Assembly: GCF_036588685.1 (NCBI RefSeq)
Contig: NC_086377.1
Span: 79,924,283 to 79,988,282 of the forward strand
Origin: Mytilus trossulus
Lineage: Eukaryota; Mollusca; Bivalvia; Mytilida; Mytilidae
Length of the DNA stretch: 64,000 bases
Direction of reading: 5' to 3'
The notes beneath the pieces were generated by a model. It was not told the DNA's origin, made no database searches, and worked only from the letters and a program-made list of their open reading frames with translations. How positions within the stretch are numbered: position 1 is the first letter of the stretch; each line of letters starts with the position of its first letter. Position numbers and translations under genes: made by a program. Shown piece by piece: positions 32,654-47,600 of this stretch.

Positions 32654-35600
32654 GTAAGTCTACTATAATTTTTTATATATATTTTTTTTAATTCGTTTTT
32701 TTATTATTCTTATTCTTAGGAAAGTTAAATAAATTGTACAGTATCTGAATTAATCTAACTTAATGTATAAAATTGTATGTACTATTTCCTGGAAAACGCA
32801 AATTTAACTCCGCAGCATATATTTTTGTTCCAAATTAGGAACCTGGTCCGTGGTTGTCTATTTTAGATTATTTAGATCGTTATGTTTTGAGAGCAGATCT
32901 CTGTTAATTTCTGTTTAAATTATTCATATTTTTTTAGTAGACTCCAGACGATGTTGAGCTTGACGTATCAATTAAAGGACATTCAACATGACTTTTTTTG
33001 TTTTTTTTTGTATTCAAATAAACTTTTATTTGTATTAGATTCGGGAATATAACTTACAAGTCTGTTAGAATGTTTAATTTGTTTGTGTTACGATATATAA
33101 TATCTTAATTTCCCAATACGGACATGTTTCCTTGGTTCTATGAAGTTCCAGGAAAGCATTTACTACAACTAATGTTTTAAGCTTTTCTTGTCTTCGGACA
33201 GAGGTGATGATGCTATCGTCCTTTTAGAAATCACGGCATGTTATTCTTTAAGAAAATTACAATAGCAAATATAAATTTGGGTTCGAATATTCATATGAAC
33301 GATTAAATCTGTGAAAAAAACGAACTCTTATGAGATAGGACTAAAATATTGGTGTATATTTTTTTTCATAAAAAGACTATTATGACATTACTTTTCTGCC
33401 TTTTTTTGTAATTCTAAGCCTTGGAATTACATAACTTTATAGTTGTTATAAATAGTTGTGTTTTCTCTATTTTACAGTCATCGCATCAGTTGAAGGTAAG
33501 TGACATTTTATTATACGTCAAAGAATTTTATGTTTTCGTAAATGTGAGAGAAATATTATTTTGTTTGCAGGTGACATGTAATATTTCACAAACTAGTTGT
33601 TTTCACCGTGACTTCTTTTTCTTAATCAGCCTCGTGACCTCATATCTTCTGTTTCATAGTTGATCACTTATAGTACTGTGTATTTTTTGTTCCTGGTGAT
33701 ACCCCTTTACTTTGCACGTTTCATTTTTTTTTACGATAAACCTTTTAAAACTATTTATAAAAAAGAAGATATGGTAGGATTCCGTATGAAAAATATCTCT
33801 ACATATGATAAAATAACACAGAAATTAACAATTCTAGGTCACTATACGACCTTCAGCAATGAGCAAAACACACAACGTACAGTCAGATATTATTTCCCTA
33901 AGACTTTGTTTTTTTGTTGTTGTATGTTAAACTTGTATTTTTTTACTGTTGTGTTTATAAGGAGTTACGTTTTTTTTGTTTTGCTATATGGATGCCATTA
34001 TATAAAATTATAATATAATTAGGGATACAAATTCAGTTTAATCAAGTACAGTACAATAAAAAAAATATAAAACTTTTGCAGTGCATGTTCGAATTGGTAG
34101 ATCAAGTTCTTATGCAAATCGACAGAAATAGAATATGTCAGAAGGTTGTGAATAATGGGTTACTTAATCACAAAAGGCCATAAAACAATTGACGGTTTTA
34201 TTTCTCGTTTAGTACCAAGACATAAGTTTGGCACATAGTGTAAATATTCATGTTCTTATTCATATTTTTGGTTCACTTCCGGTAAAGCCGAACAGGAACC
34301 CTGTCGGATAAATTTGTGCACCCTTTAATTTAATGGCTTTTTGGAATCTTTTGGAATGCTGAATAAGTTTCCGCATTTTTGTAACCGAACGACATAAAAC
34401 TTGCTAAAATTATATACTATTAAGTCTTTCATGTTGTTGTAATGTTAGAATGAATTGATTGATATTCAGCAATCCATAAAGTCATGCATGATAAGAAGTT
34501 ACAAAGCAAGTCTGTGTTTGCTTCAAAATACTGGTTTTTCGGAAGATATACTATTTATTCTTTAGAATATAGGTAATCTTAAATAAATATATCCTTATTC
34601 ACACTGAAGGGGCCTTAAGTTCGCTCGTCCTTACAGTTTACGACACTCCTTTGTAGAATGCTCATTAAACAGGTTTTTTTTCTATCATGCCAAAATCGAT
34701 TATAAGGTGTTTGGTATGTTATAACATCATAAGAATTCTAATTTTCAATCACTTCTATCAGTCCTTAGGGAGCTACCATTTGATTTTTATGGGGGGCAGG
34801 GGGGGGGGGGGGGGGGGGGGCTAGGATGAAATTTGAAAAAAATAGGCAGGACAGGAGTTTTGAGTAAAAAAAAAGGCAGGATGAGACACTTGCAAAAAAA
34901 TAGAAGTCATGACGACAATTTAGGTNNNNNNNNNNNNNNNNNNNNNNNNNNNNNNNNNNNNNNNNNNNNNNNNNNNNNNNNNNNNNNNNNNNNNNNNNNN
35001 NNNNNNNNNNNNNNNNNNNNNNNNNCCTAAAAATTAAATAGTAGCTCCCTTACCCAAAGATAAAAAAACGATAAATAACTTCTTTCTCTAGTTGTTCAAA
35101 TGTTTCAGATCCAGAAACAATTCGTCTTGTCAGAAACTGAAGGATTATGGGTATATTTGATTGAAAACTTGTCTATTTTCAGCCAACAACAGACATAAGC
35201 GACAAGCATGGGGTACGTACATATGATTTTTATTTACTTATGTTTCTAAAATTCTTCTCAAAGTCATCTAAAATTCTTCTATATGTCATCTGATAAAGAA
35301 AGTTCTTTGTAAAATTTGAATTAAATGTCAAACATTATCCAAAACCCAGTTGAGAAAAGATAGATCAATATATTTTGATAAAGGAAAGACTTTATTATGC
35401 GGAGGAGAAGAAAAGAGTATGGGAAGTTAGTAAATCCAACACCAGAGCATAAAAAGTCTTTCTTTAAGTCAGATTTTAAAAAGAGGTCTACCAAATGATG
35501 ATGAAACTGAATTAAATTGTAAAAATAAGGGGAAAGTCCAAACACTTGAATATGTTGCACAATTACAGAGGACTGCTCGGACTACTTTGAACTTTCTTTA

Positions 35601-38600
35601 CAGTGTCTGAGAAGTAAATCTGCGCGCATTAATCTCACATATTAAAATTGTTAGCATGTTAAATTGTGTATTCGTCGTAGAAGATAATTACAAATCATTC
35701 ACTTTCTGTTTTATAGCATGTATGCACAATTATGTAATAAAATGTAATAATGAAATATAAATGATAACTTAGGCAGCAACAATTTGATTTTCTGGGGGGG
35801 GCTATGTTTTTTTTCTGTGCAAACTTTTTTTTTCGCCTTCGGCGAAGAACAATATATTTTTTTAGCGACAAACCGAAAACAATTTTTTTCTTTCAATATT
35901 AGCATTACATATAGTGGCAGCTGAGGATGAAACAAACCATTTTTTTCAGTGTCCAACATGTCCAAAACAAATTATTTTTTTCACCAAAACCTGGAAAAAA
36001 AATAAAATTCCAAAAAAAAAAATAGCCCCTCCCCTCCCCCCCCCCCCCCCCCCCCCGGAAATCAAATGGTTGCTGCCTTATATTATATTGTCGTCACAAT
36101 AATCTATGTGTCGAACCTGCAATTTCTGAGCCTTTGAAGATATCATTGTGTACGCATTGTTTCCAAATTTCATTGGCAACGTAGAATTATCAGAAAGAGG
36201 TTACTCTTCTGAATTTACAGCAAACACATATACACCTTATAGCTATTTAGTCCATTCTGGGGAAAACAGTCTTTTATACAACTTCCTGTTTGGGTCGCCG
36301 GCCGAAAAATGGAGGTCATCAGTAGTGAGCTGAGGGAAAAAAAGCTTTAGAAAGTGATCATCAAGAAACTTTGATATAGTACGATCCACTTTTTTCGAAA
36401 TTAAAATTGAAGTAAAAAAATATTTTGTTTAAAGTATTTACGGTAGTTTAAACAGGTCTCATTAAAAAGTATCATGCATGGTGAATTGTTTAAACAGGGT
36501 CCCAGAGTAGCTTCAACTGGATGAAAAAGTTGTGTAATTTTGAAACTTATCCGGAATGGAAAAAATAGCGATTAGGTGTATTAAATTAAAGTGAAAACAT
36601 ACATGTATATTGATGATATCGACAAAATACATTCTGAAATATGAAATAATACATGTTGGGTTCAACCCGTAATGAATAAGCAATTTATATTTTTATTTTG
36701 ATACGAATTCTGACGTCATATTAGAAGAAATAAAATGGAGAACAAAACATGACTTTTTTTAAAGTTACAAAAGCAGATACAAATGTACCTCTCTAAGTCC
36801 GGTTTTATTTGTTTACACGAAATACTTTTAAAACACATTTTTTGGTAAGGTGGAAAATTTTATCAAGATAAATGAGTACGTTATGTTAGAAGGTACACAC
36901 ATAAGATTTGTCAGTACACTTAATACAAGTGACAAGAACGGCGTTATTTTACGACATTGAAGAGCTAATTTATGGCAGAAATCGTAACAGCCATAACACA
37001 TTAAGTTTATTTTGTGACATACTCCTCACATTTTATGACATTCATATTTATATGTTAATATGATAAGTTACGGGTCATTTATCGTAGTATTCTAAAAGTG
37101 ATATAGAGAAAAAAATACATCTTTTTATCTGAAACTTGCTTCTTACATTCAAATTAACAAAGGAAACATTCGACTTAAGAGAGAGAAAAAAGGTTTAATA
37201 AATATACTGACCGACTTTAGAAACGCAACACTATATTATTCTTTGTAATTCCCATTTTCAACTATTCATTTTTTTTGTAAACAAACTTATATAGAACTTA
37301 CAAAACCTTTAAAAAGACTTATTAAGAAGGGATATAGTTACGATACTGTTTTCAGGTCATTAAAGATTGCATATTTTGGCATTAATATTGTTTCACTAAT
37401 AGGGTCTTAATTTGCATCGGAACTATAAACACATTTATTCAAAATCCAGTTGTTGGCATGACACGGGTTATGTTCTTCTCATATATGTTATGATGGTATG
37501 ATATTAAACCCCTAACGGAAAGGATTGTGCCTGATGTACATATGATGAAATTATTATCTTTCAGTCAGTTTAAATAAAGACTGGAGCTGGTACTAGTAGT
37601 ATGTTGTTATTTATTTATTATTGTCATTTTGTTTATTTTGTTTGGTTACATCTTCTGACATCAGACTCGGACTTCTCTTGAACTGAATTATAAATGTGCG
37701 TATTGTTATGCGTTAACTTTTCTACATCGGCTGAAGGTATAGGGGGAGGGTTGAGATCTCATAAACATGTGTAACCCCGCCGCATTTTTGCGCCTGTCCC
37801 AAGTCAGGAGCCTCTGGCCTTTGTTAGACTTGTATTATTTTAATTTTAGTTTCTTGTGTACAATTTGGAAATAAGTATGGCGTTCATTATCACAGAACTA
37901 GTATATATTTGTTATGGGGCCAGCTAAAGGACGCCTCCAGGTGCAGGAATTTCTCACTACATTGAAAACATGTTGGTGACCTTCTGCTGTTGTTTTTCCC
38001 ATGGTCGGGTTGTTGTCTCTTTGACACATTCCCCATTTCCATTCTCAATTTCATTTTTAATGAACAGAAAAATCTTTCATTACTTCAGTGTTTAAATCAA
38101 ATTCCAGGTCGAAAGTTAAATTGATTACGTCATTTCATCGTTTCAAATATTGTGCTATACACTCAAACCCTGGTTTTCCCCTTTACCATTAATGTGTAAC
38201 CGTCAGAATCAACGAATTCTGTTCCGCACGTTTTGGGTTCTGTTTTTCACTTTCTAATTTTACTGTTGTTTAGCCCATTACAATGGCAATTATGCGGTTA
38301 AAACTTTAAGGCTTTAAATGTTTTACTGCAGTAGATCTTTGGCAAATCAGTTAATGGGAAACATTTATGGTAAAATCTGTGCAAAATGGCATTCATCAAT
38401 TTGATTAACAGTTGACGTTGCGATCTCAATTATTCGGTATGTTTAAAAACCACAGGTAAGTCAGTAACTCATCTACAAAATGAGTATTGCGTTTCTAAAG
38501 ACAGTCAGTATAATTCACTTTGTCCGAATTATAATAATTCATAATAATTTAATTTGGGATGTAACACGTCTTCTGATTGGCTCACGTTATTTGATTATGA

Positions 38601-41600
38601 GCCCATATACATAATTTAGTCATATGACCATGACGTCATCAACGTTTATTCGTGGTTTTCTACGGTTTAAAATGAAATTTAGAATTAAATTATAAGAAAT
38701 GACTGTAATATTGTTTTCTGTTCATTCAAAATAACACAAAAAATGTGGTGCACACTGTAAAAAAACCCGCTACGCGCGTTATTCAATGTGCACCATTTTT
38801 TTTATGTTATTTCTCCATAGACAGAAAAAAATATTATAGTCATTCCTTAGATAATTGAAATCGTGTTTGAAAATGTAAAAAATCAATCCAAAAAAAAATA
38901 AGATATGTTAGTTTGTATATATACTTTTTTTTTAATCTTTCCCCCATCTGCAGAATGTTTTAGTTCACAGGTACCTGTATTTAATAATTTTACGTATTTT
39001 TTATGAAAACTAATCCGTTGGACAATACTCCGTTGGGACATAATGATAAACTATATTCGGATGTTAATGTATCAATGTCATTGCTATATATAGGTTGTGA
39101 CACTATATGACATTTCAAAGTTTTTGATTTATTAAATATTTCTGGGTCGAAATGGTCCAGTATTGAAATTCAACATTCAAGCGCCCCATATAAACCACTT
39201 TCGGTATTGCAGCTACAACAGGTAACGCAGATTACTCTGTTCTGCAATGGCAGTCGCAAATAGTTAATTTTTTATTACATAATGCATACCACATTAGCAT
39301 GTCAATAAGATTATGGAACTGTGTTTACTTTGATATTATACACGACACATTATTGTAGGAACTGGCCCCAGTTTTCGCATAACTGATGGAGTCCCTGTGA
39401 ACCACCAGAGCCCGCCTAGCAAAAAAGATCCACCACCGCCACCAAAACCCTCCTCCCCCAAAAAAGGTGACCTCTCAATTCATGCAACCACACCAAACTT
39501 CCCTTATATAAGCATGACTTAATGTGTTACTAATATGTCTGCTACCATGGTGATGGCTTACTATTTTTTGTTTTAAATCTGAAAAGGAAATTAATAGATG
39601 TGAACAAAACGATACTCTAAATATCTCTTATAAATAAAAGGATATACAAGGATTATAACGTCAATAACATTACATAAACTATCGAGGGTTATATTTAAAT
39701 ACGCTAGACTCAACGTTAACAGTGTGTCTATGACCTGAATATATTTGAATTAATTACTATCAAAAATCATCTACCACAATAAAGGTAACAACTGAAAGAT
39801 CCTTCTCCTTGACACTGACACATTAAAACATGTGTTGTTTATATTTTGTTTCTCTTAGTTTAAATTTGTATTCACTTAAAGTTTTTACTGTATCATATTA
39901 GAAAGCTATGTACACTCAACGACAAATCCATTTTTTAGTTGACGTCCTTATCATATCGTATAAAACCTTGGTCCTGGCATTTATTACTACACATATATTA
40001 CACCTTAGTGTATGACCTCTTTGTTAGATTAATTTGTATACTTTTTTAGATATTTAAGTCAGTTGTGATGTTTGTCTGTGATGTTTATTTACACGGTTTA
40101 GACTGCAAGATACCAAGTATAGTCACATTAATCTATTAAGTCTGTTTGGGTTGCTTACCTATTTTTTTCAATGAAATTGAACTATAACCAACTGAGATTG
40201 CAAGTGGAACGTTTAGCTAATAATAATAGCTGGCTTAACCTACCATTTTTTTGGTAAAAAGTATCTGTTAAAAAGTCAGAAATATGGTACTTGTTTTTCA
40301 TTGATTAATAGTGTTTTAATTTGTTTTTATAGACTCCCCCGTTTTGATTTCCATTGGAGTTCGGTATTTTGATTTGTATTTTGGTTGAATGTACACCAAT
40401 GAGTAGTCCATAAAGGAATACAAATTACGAATAAAAGCGCTAAGTTTAGCTGATTTTGTTAAGGTCTCCGTTATTTTGGCAATTATGTTTATTCGAGTGA
40501 CGTTTTAGTTCTTAGCTGGTTCAAATTCAGAGCTACATAATAATATTTGAAATGAATAAATAGATTTTTTATTTTTTGTTATATTTGTAATCAGATATTT
40601 CTCGTATGCTCTATTGAAATTTATTTAAAAAAAATTAACCAAAAACCTCTGGACATCAAATTATAGTATGAGATATCAAAGTCAAACTTCGCTTCTCATG
40701 TTAAATTGTCCCTTTTAAAATTGTTATACGATGATGACTGATGTACCCATATTTTGACTATTTTATTAATTGTGACGTTAACGCATCATGTAAATGTAGC
40801 GGAATTTAATGAGACTGTTATTAAAGTGAGGGGGTTAAGCGCTATAGCACCAGGTTTAATCCACCATTTTCTACATTTAAAAATGCCTGTACCAAGTCAG
40901 AAATATGACAGTTCTTGTCCATTCGTTTTTGATGCGTTTTGTTTTTTGATTTTGCCATGTGATTATGGACTTTCCTAATTGATTTTCCTTTGAGTTCAGT
41001 ATTTTTGTGATTTTACCTTTTTCTCATGTTTTTTGTCTGTTGGTGAATACTGTATTTTTCCGTTGCACTAAAACAATCTACTAAAATTGAATTTATCAAA
41101 TAACCGCCATGCCTAGCGCACCCAACCCAGCTTTGTGCATGCCATTCTGTATAAAATACCTGGCGGCAAACTGCAAATGTTATCATATATTACCATATAT
41201 CATATGTTATCATATATTACCTTATATCATATGTTTTACCTATAGGTGGTAAGGTGTTGGTGTCAATTCTCTCATTTAACGATACACTAAATTATTTAAA
41301 GACTTCATCTTAAAATCCGAAATATTTTAATCTAAAGCTTTATACTGTTCATATGTCTAATTCCTTTCCTTGCAACTTTCTATAAAAACAATTATTTCAG
41401 CTTATGTGGATATACTTCGTGTTACACTGTCTATGTGTAAACAGTAAAGTCAACTTGTTAATTGTTTAAACTTCACGTTGAAAGTGATGATTGTTATTAG
41501 GTAAACCACGATCGAAAATGATTTAAATTTTATCCTCGACGCGATACATGTTAAGGCTTTTCAACTGATAATAATAAACCTATTCATTTTATGTTGTTCA

Positions 41601-44600
41601 TCTGGTTTCAATCACCATTATCGGTTATGGTATCGTCCCGTTTCGCTTCTAATAATTGTTATTTTTTTAAATAGGTCAACAAAATCCATGGATGACCGGA
41701 AGTGGAACCGGTAACAATGGCATGGACCTTATGAACAGTAAGTTAACAACAGTTCGAAAAGTTAATAAATAAACTCATCATAGATACCAGGACCAAATTT
41801 TATATATACGCCAGACGCGCGTTGCGTCTACTAAGGACTCATCAGTGACGCTCGAATCAAAAAAAAATTTAAAAAAGGACCAAATAAAGTACGAAGTTGA
41901 AGAGCATTGCGATCCAAAATGCTTCAGAAAAAAGATTCTCAATAGTGACTCAACATGCTACACCAAATGAATATGAAATGGTTTTTCCAGCAGCATGTAA
42001 TCCTGCTACATTGCATTGTCGATAACAACATATTTAATGGCAGTAATGAGTAAAATTAATCGGCGATAATTACGTGTACCATGTGTATCATCATTTGATA
42101 ATGCCAATTGATTAGGGATTTTCTTCGGAGCTCAGTATTTTTGTTAATCTACTTCTTTTCATACATTTTCATTACCATTTTTCCAGATGCTTTATTTCTA
42201 AAAGTTAATAAGTTGTCTCTCTTTAAAAAAATATGTTGATAAGCAGTTCAATATAACATTTACTTTTAACAAAACTTGGAATTGTTGTGAATTCAACATA
42301 TTTTTATACAAGGAAAAGATTACCTTAGCTCTATTCGGCAAAACGATTCGGAAATTTGAGTCCCAAATTCGTAATATATTTGGTCTTTTAACTACTTCTT
42401 TATGAAACTATACGCATATTTTTCTTGCTCGTGAGAATACGCAGATTAGAAAGACACAGATAGTTCTCATAGGAAGACAAATCTCATTGAAGGAATGATT
42501 CGATTGTTTGTACTTAGGGACGACATCAAAAGTTCAATGAAGGATAAACAAAACTTAATTCACATAGTTTTTCACTGCCCCCCCCCCCCCCTTCTTAACT
42601 TAATTTGGGAAAAATTGATTGACCAATAGGGATATATGTAAAATCGATTTTCGATTAACAAAACTTGAAACAATGTTGACCCCCCACCCCCAAACCATTT
42701 GATTTAAGTTTTTTTTATCCTACATCGATCTTTTGATGTCGTCCCTTAAAACAATGAGTATTTGAATTGTCTAATATTATTGTCTAATTTTAGTGCTCCA
42801 AGTATCTATGATTTCATTTCCTCGTTTCACGATTCTGTACTCACACATAAGAATTAAACATATATGTAACACATTTTATTAGTTATAATTAAGGCATCTT
42901 AAACTCAAAAACGAATGGACAAGAACTGTCATATTCCTGACTTGGTACAGGCATGTAAAATGTAGAAAATGGTGGATTAAACCTGGTTCTATAGCGCTAA
43001 TCCTCTCACTTTAATGACAGTCTCATCGAAAATCCGTTATATTTACATTGATGCGTTAAATAAACAGACACAATAAATCAAATAGTCAAAATATGGGTAT
43101 TCTTGATGTGTTTTGTTATTTGATTTTGCCATGTGATTATGGACTTTCCGAATTGATTTTCCTATAAGTTCAGTATTTTTTGTGATTTTACTTTTTTCCT
43201 ATTTTGTTTCATTCTATTTTTCAGTGATGGGAGGAGGAGGAGGCATGAACTTTGGTGGAGGACGTAACACTGGCATGGGCGGCTCTGGAGCAGGACGAGG
43301 TAATACAGGGTCTCAAAACAGGTGGGATCACCCACCGCCACCAGGGCAACATCCGCCGCCGCCGCCTCAAAATCATAGGAATTCACAACCACCACCACCG
43401 CTGCCACAACAGAATTGGAATCACCCTCCGCCACCTCAAAACCATTGGAATCATCCCCCACCCCCTCAAAATTGGCACCATCCACCTCCCCCTCTCCCAG
43501 TAAATCCTGCCCCGAAAAAACCAGCTGCCGATGTTGCAGGTAAATAGTCTAAAGAAAATATGCTTGGTACCCTGTAGTTTTCCAAAATCCTTACCTTAAC
43601 TACATACAGACTCTCTTATGTACACCTTTTTGATGCAACACATCGTTTTTCTAATTTTCACGTGTTTTTGGAACACACCTTCCCTCTAATGTGCATGTGT
43701 TCGGTGGGACACGCCTTCCTGTAGTGTACACGTGGGGTTTTTTTTTAACACATCTTCCCTCTAATGTGCATGTGTTTGGTGGGACAAGCCTTCCTGTAGT
43801 GTACACGGTTTTTTTAAACACATCTTCCCTCTAATGGACACGTATTTGGTGGAACACAGATTACTTATAATGTTCAAATGTGTGGACGAACACACATTCC
43901 CTGTAATGAACACGTTTTGTATAATGGGTTGGTTGTCACGCTTTTTTTCCAGTCGCTGGTTGTTTTCCTTACCTATTATCATTTTGTAATGGTATACCAA
44001 TTTAACCTCCAATGTCACATACTAGTAATGATTTACACATTCAATCCCGTATATAACTGTCTTCGTACTACTAATCTGTTATACAAGCACTCGGACAATG
44101 CAGCATCTTTAACTGTATGTATTTTTGTTACATAGAGCCATGAGTAATGTTCTTTTTTTAAAGTTGATTAGAATTTTTCTACTGATATTGTATTCATGTT
44201 CAATATATTATCAAATTCTAGTTACAATTTGATGAATATAAAGAATTCAAATGACTAAAGTAGTATTTAATAAAATATTTTCTGTATGTATAAAGAAAAA
44301 TCATATTTCAGTTACATTTTAAAATATATTTCCGTTCAATTTGCTTCTTATCTTTATATGTTTATCAAGGAGCATAATTTCAATTTATTTTCAATTCAGA
44401 TAATAGGCGATTATTGTAACAAACTGGCGATTGCATTTGTTATATTGATTAAATGCAATAATTGTGTTCTAGGCGATATTTGATATAAGCGTTTTGTTAT
44501 TTGATTTTGCCATGTGATTATGGACTTTCCGAATTTATTTTCCTCTAAGTTCAGTATTTTTGTGATTTTACTTTCTAATGCATTTTAAAACGTAAAAAAA

Positions 44601-47600
44601 TGCATTAAATTCTAAAATTTAATTAATTCTCTTTTAAAATATATGATAATTTTAATTGATAATTTTATTGTAGCGATACTCATTTAACATTAATTCTTTA
44701 ATTTATCTAGACTGTCATTGTTGTAAATTGATTTCCAATTTATCCAATTTATCATACGATTTAAGGAGGTAGACCTCGGCTAAGGGAAATAACTCTTAAA
44801 ATCATTAGTACGTTTGTGTCAAACATTTTCATCAATATATTCTAAGCTTCTAGGTTACATAGATTATTTCCAATCTGTTTCAGGTAAATGCTTAAAATAC
44901 ATTGATGATACTTGACTTTTACAAACGCATAACTGATTTAAAGAGTTATCTCCCTGAACCAAGGTTTACCCCTTAACTAACATATTCAATGATTAAGCCT
45001 TCGGAAATACACAGACTACATTAAATATTTCTTGTATGTATACTACATAAGCCGTTGGCTAGTTTGTTGTGGGAATTTTATTTTTCCAATTATTAAAGAT
45101 GCACATTCTTTTTAATATGTTTTACACGAAATGTAAAATAAAGTTTATTGTACCCAGAAATTCATTGATTACATGCATAGATGGTAATATTTTCATTTTA
45201 AGTATAATGTGTCCGAGATAGCGGTGTTTTTATGACATTTGATTGGTCGTCAGATTTCAAAACATAGTTCTTACGGAAAAAAGAAAATTGCACAGATTTG
45301 GAGCAGCTAGTATCTTGAAATCGTAAAAGATTCCGTTTGAAGTAGATAAATCCTTCATTATTCGATTCTCTATCAAATTGTGAAATACATACCTATTATG
45401 CACGTTTAAAACAAACGAACGTTATATTTTCATCTTCCAACTAATTTCCGCGACATTCGCAATCAATTAATGTTGTTCAAGTGAATGTTATTTGAATTTA
45501 ACGTGAAATTTACATGATAAAATTTCAAGTGCAATTCACACGAAATTTTGTTGATTTTTTTTAATTATATTTTGACGTGAAATTCACATAATAAAATTTT
45601 AAGTGCAATTCACATGAAATTTTGTTGATTTTTTTTTAATTATATTTTGACGTGAAATTCACATGATAAAATTTCAAGATTTTTTTTAATTATATTGTCT
45701 AACTTAACAGGTACTTTGGCTGCATTACGACGACAATTAATGATGGGAATTGGTATAGGTAAGTCGAGGATGTTGATTAAGATGGTCGTTTCATGATAAT
45801 GTGGATTCATTTATTTTCGGGTAACATTTACATTTTGGTAGATATCTAATTTTGTGATTTGCAAAATTATGCATACAGGCCTATATACACTATGTAATTT
45901 GTGGAACATTTAAATTCATGGCTCACCTTTACCCACGAGATCAACGAAAATTGATATCCCACAATTAATAATGAAATCACAGTAGTTTCAATACTTAGTA
46001 AACTCCTGACTCATCTGTCTTAGCTATGAACTGAATATTTTATTTATAAAGAGGACAAAAAAATGAGGAACGTAAGTTACCAAAGGGACAGTCAAACTCA
46101 CAAATCTAAAACAAACTGACAACGCCATGGCTAAAAATGAAAAAGACAAACAAAAGCACTAGTACACATGACACAACATAGAAAACTAAAGAATAAACAA
46201 CACGAACCCAAACGATACCAAAAGGATATTCAATCTCTGACGATGAAAAAGAAATAAAAATGTTATTTAATAAAACGAAAAACGGAGAAAAGACAAATGG
46301 CAGTATACAAAACACAACATAAAGATCAAGACTGAGCAACACACACCATTTATAACTGGTGAAAATCTCAGATATACCAGAAGGTTAAGCAGATTGTGTT
46401 CCAAATATGGTAATCGTCCAGTTGCTATTGGAACTATATACACTGTGATGTGTCCTATTCGGTGTGTCAAATTTCCCTACTATTCCATGGAGTAAATAAA
46501 CTCGTCATAGATACCAGGACTAAATTTAGTATTTACGCCAGACGCGCGTTTCGTCTACAAAAGACTCATCAGTGACGCTCGAATCCAAAAAAGTTAAAAA
46601 GGCCAAATAAAGTACAAAGTTATAGAGCATTGAGAACCAAAATTCCTAAAAGTTTTGCCAAATACAGTTAAGGTGATCTATGCCTGAGCCTTCTATTTTT
46701 TTCATGAAATATGTTTTTTTCCTTGTTTAATCAACTTGACGGAGATGAACAACATTCTAATGTTTTAATAATTCATTTATTTAATAGATACACCAGACCA
46801 CAAGAAGGGATTTAATCCAGGTATTCTTATCTATATAACACATGTATACATAAAAAACAATGACATGTTGTTTAAATGTAGATATTTACTTATTAACATT
46901 CTTTACTAGGTACACTTAAACTTTAAACCTAGAACTATTCAATATAAATAAAAAGATATATTGTGAGCTTTATAAAGTAATCCTTAGAAGTTTTAAAACT
47001 AAGGTCCACGTTGGTCAATTATATATATTCTTATGTGATAATTCACTTGACTCGTTTAGAAATTTTTTAACATTAAGTGTTGTAATTTCATAATTAGATT
47101 ACTTATAAAATGAAGCTGGAATTTGTGTTTTAATACAAAATAAGTCTAGATTATGAAGATATTTTCATGAATAATTCAGTTTTTTTAAATGCCTTTCAAA
47201 ACATTTACACTCCAATATATATTAAGTCAAAACCCTAGCTCTATTTGGGCTCTTCTTGTCAGAGAAAATAATGCGAACTTTTAAAATCTTTTGTCTTCCA
47301 GCTCCAGTAGAACTTCTCCACTATGGTATGTATACGTCTAAATATAGTTGAGAATGGAAATTTGGAATGTGTCAAAGAGACAACAACCCAACCATAGAAA
47401 AAACAACAGCGGAAGGTTACCAACAGGTCTTCAATGTAGCGAGAAATTTCCGCACCCGGAGGCGTCCTTCAGCTGGCCCCTAAACAAATATATACTAGTT
47501 CAGTGATAATGAACGCCATACTTATTTCCAAATTGTACACAAGAAACTAAAATTAAAATAATACAAGACTAACAAAGGCCAAAGGCTCCTGACTTGGGAC

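Noticed and set aside
36131-36333. Protein-like open frame (about 67 codons) in intron 3 of gene C
   Set aside because: Starts at GTG, weak acceptor, and the possible donor gtgagc gives a phase that does not fit gene C exons.
43162-43485. 107-codon minus-strand frame opposite exon 6
   Set aside because: Antisense shadow of the Pro/Gly-rich coding exon.
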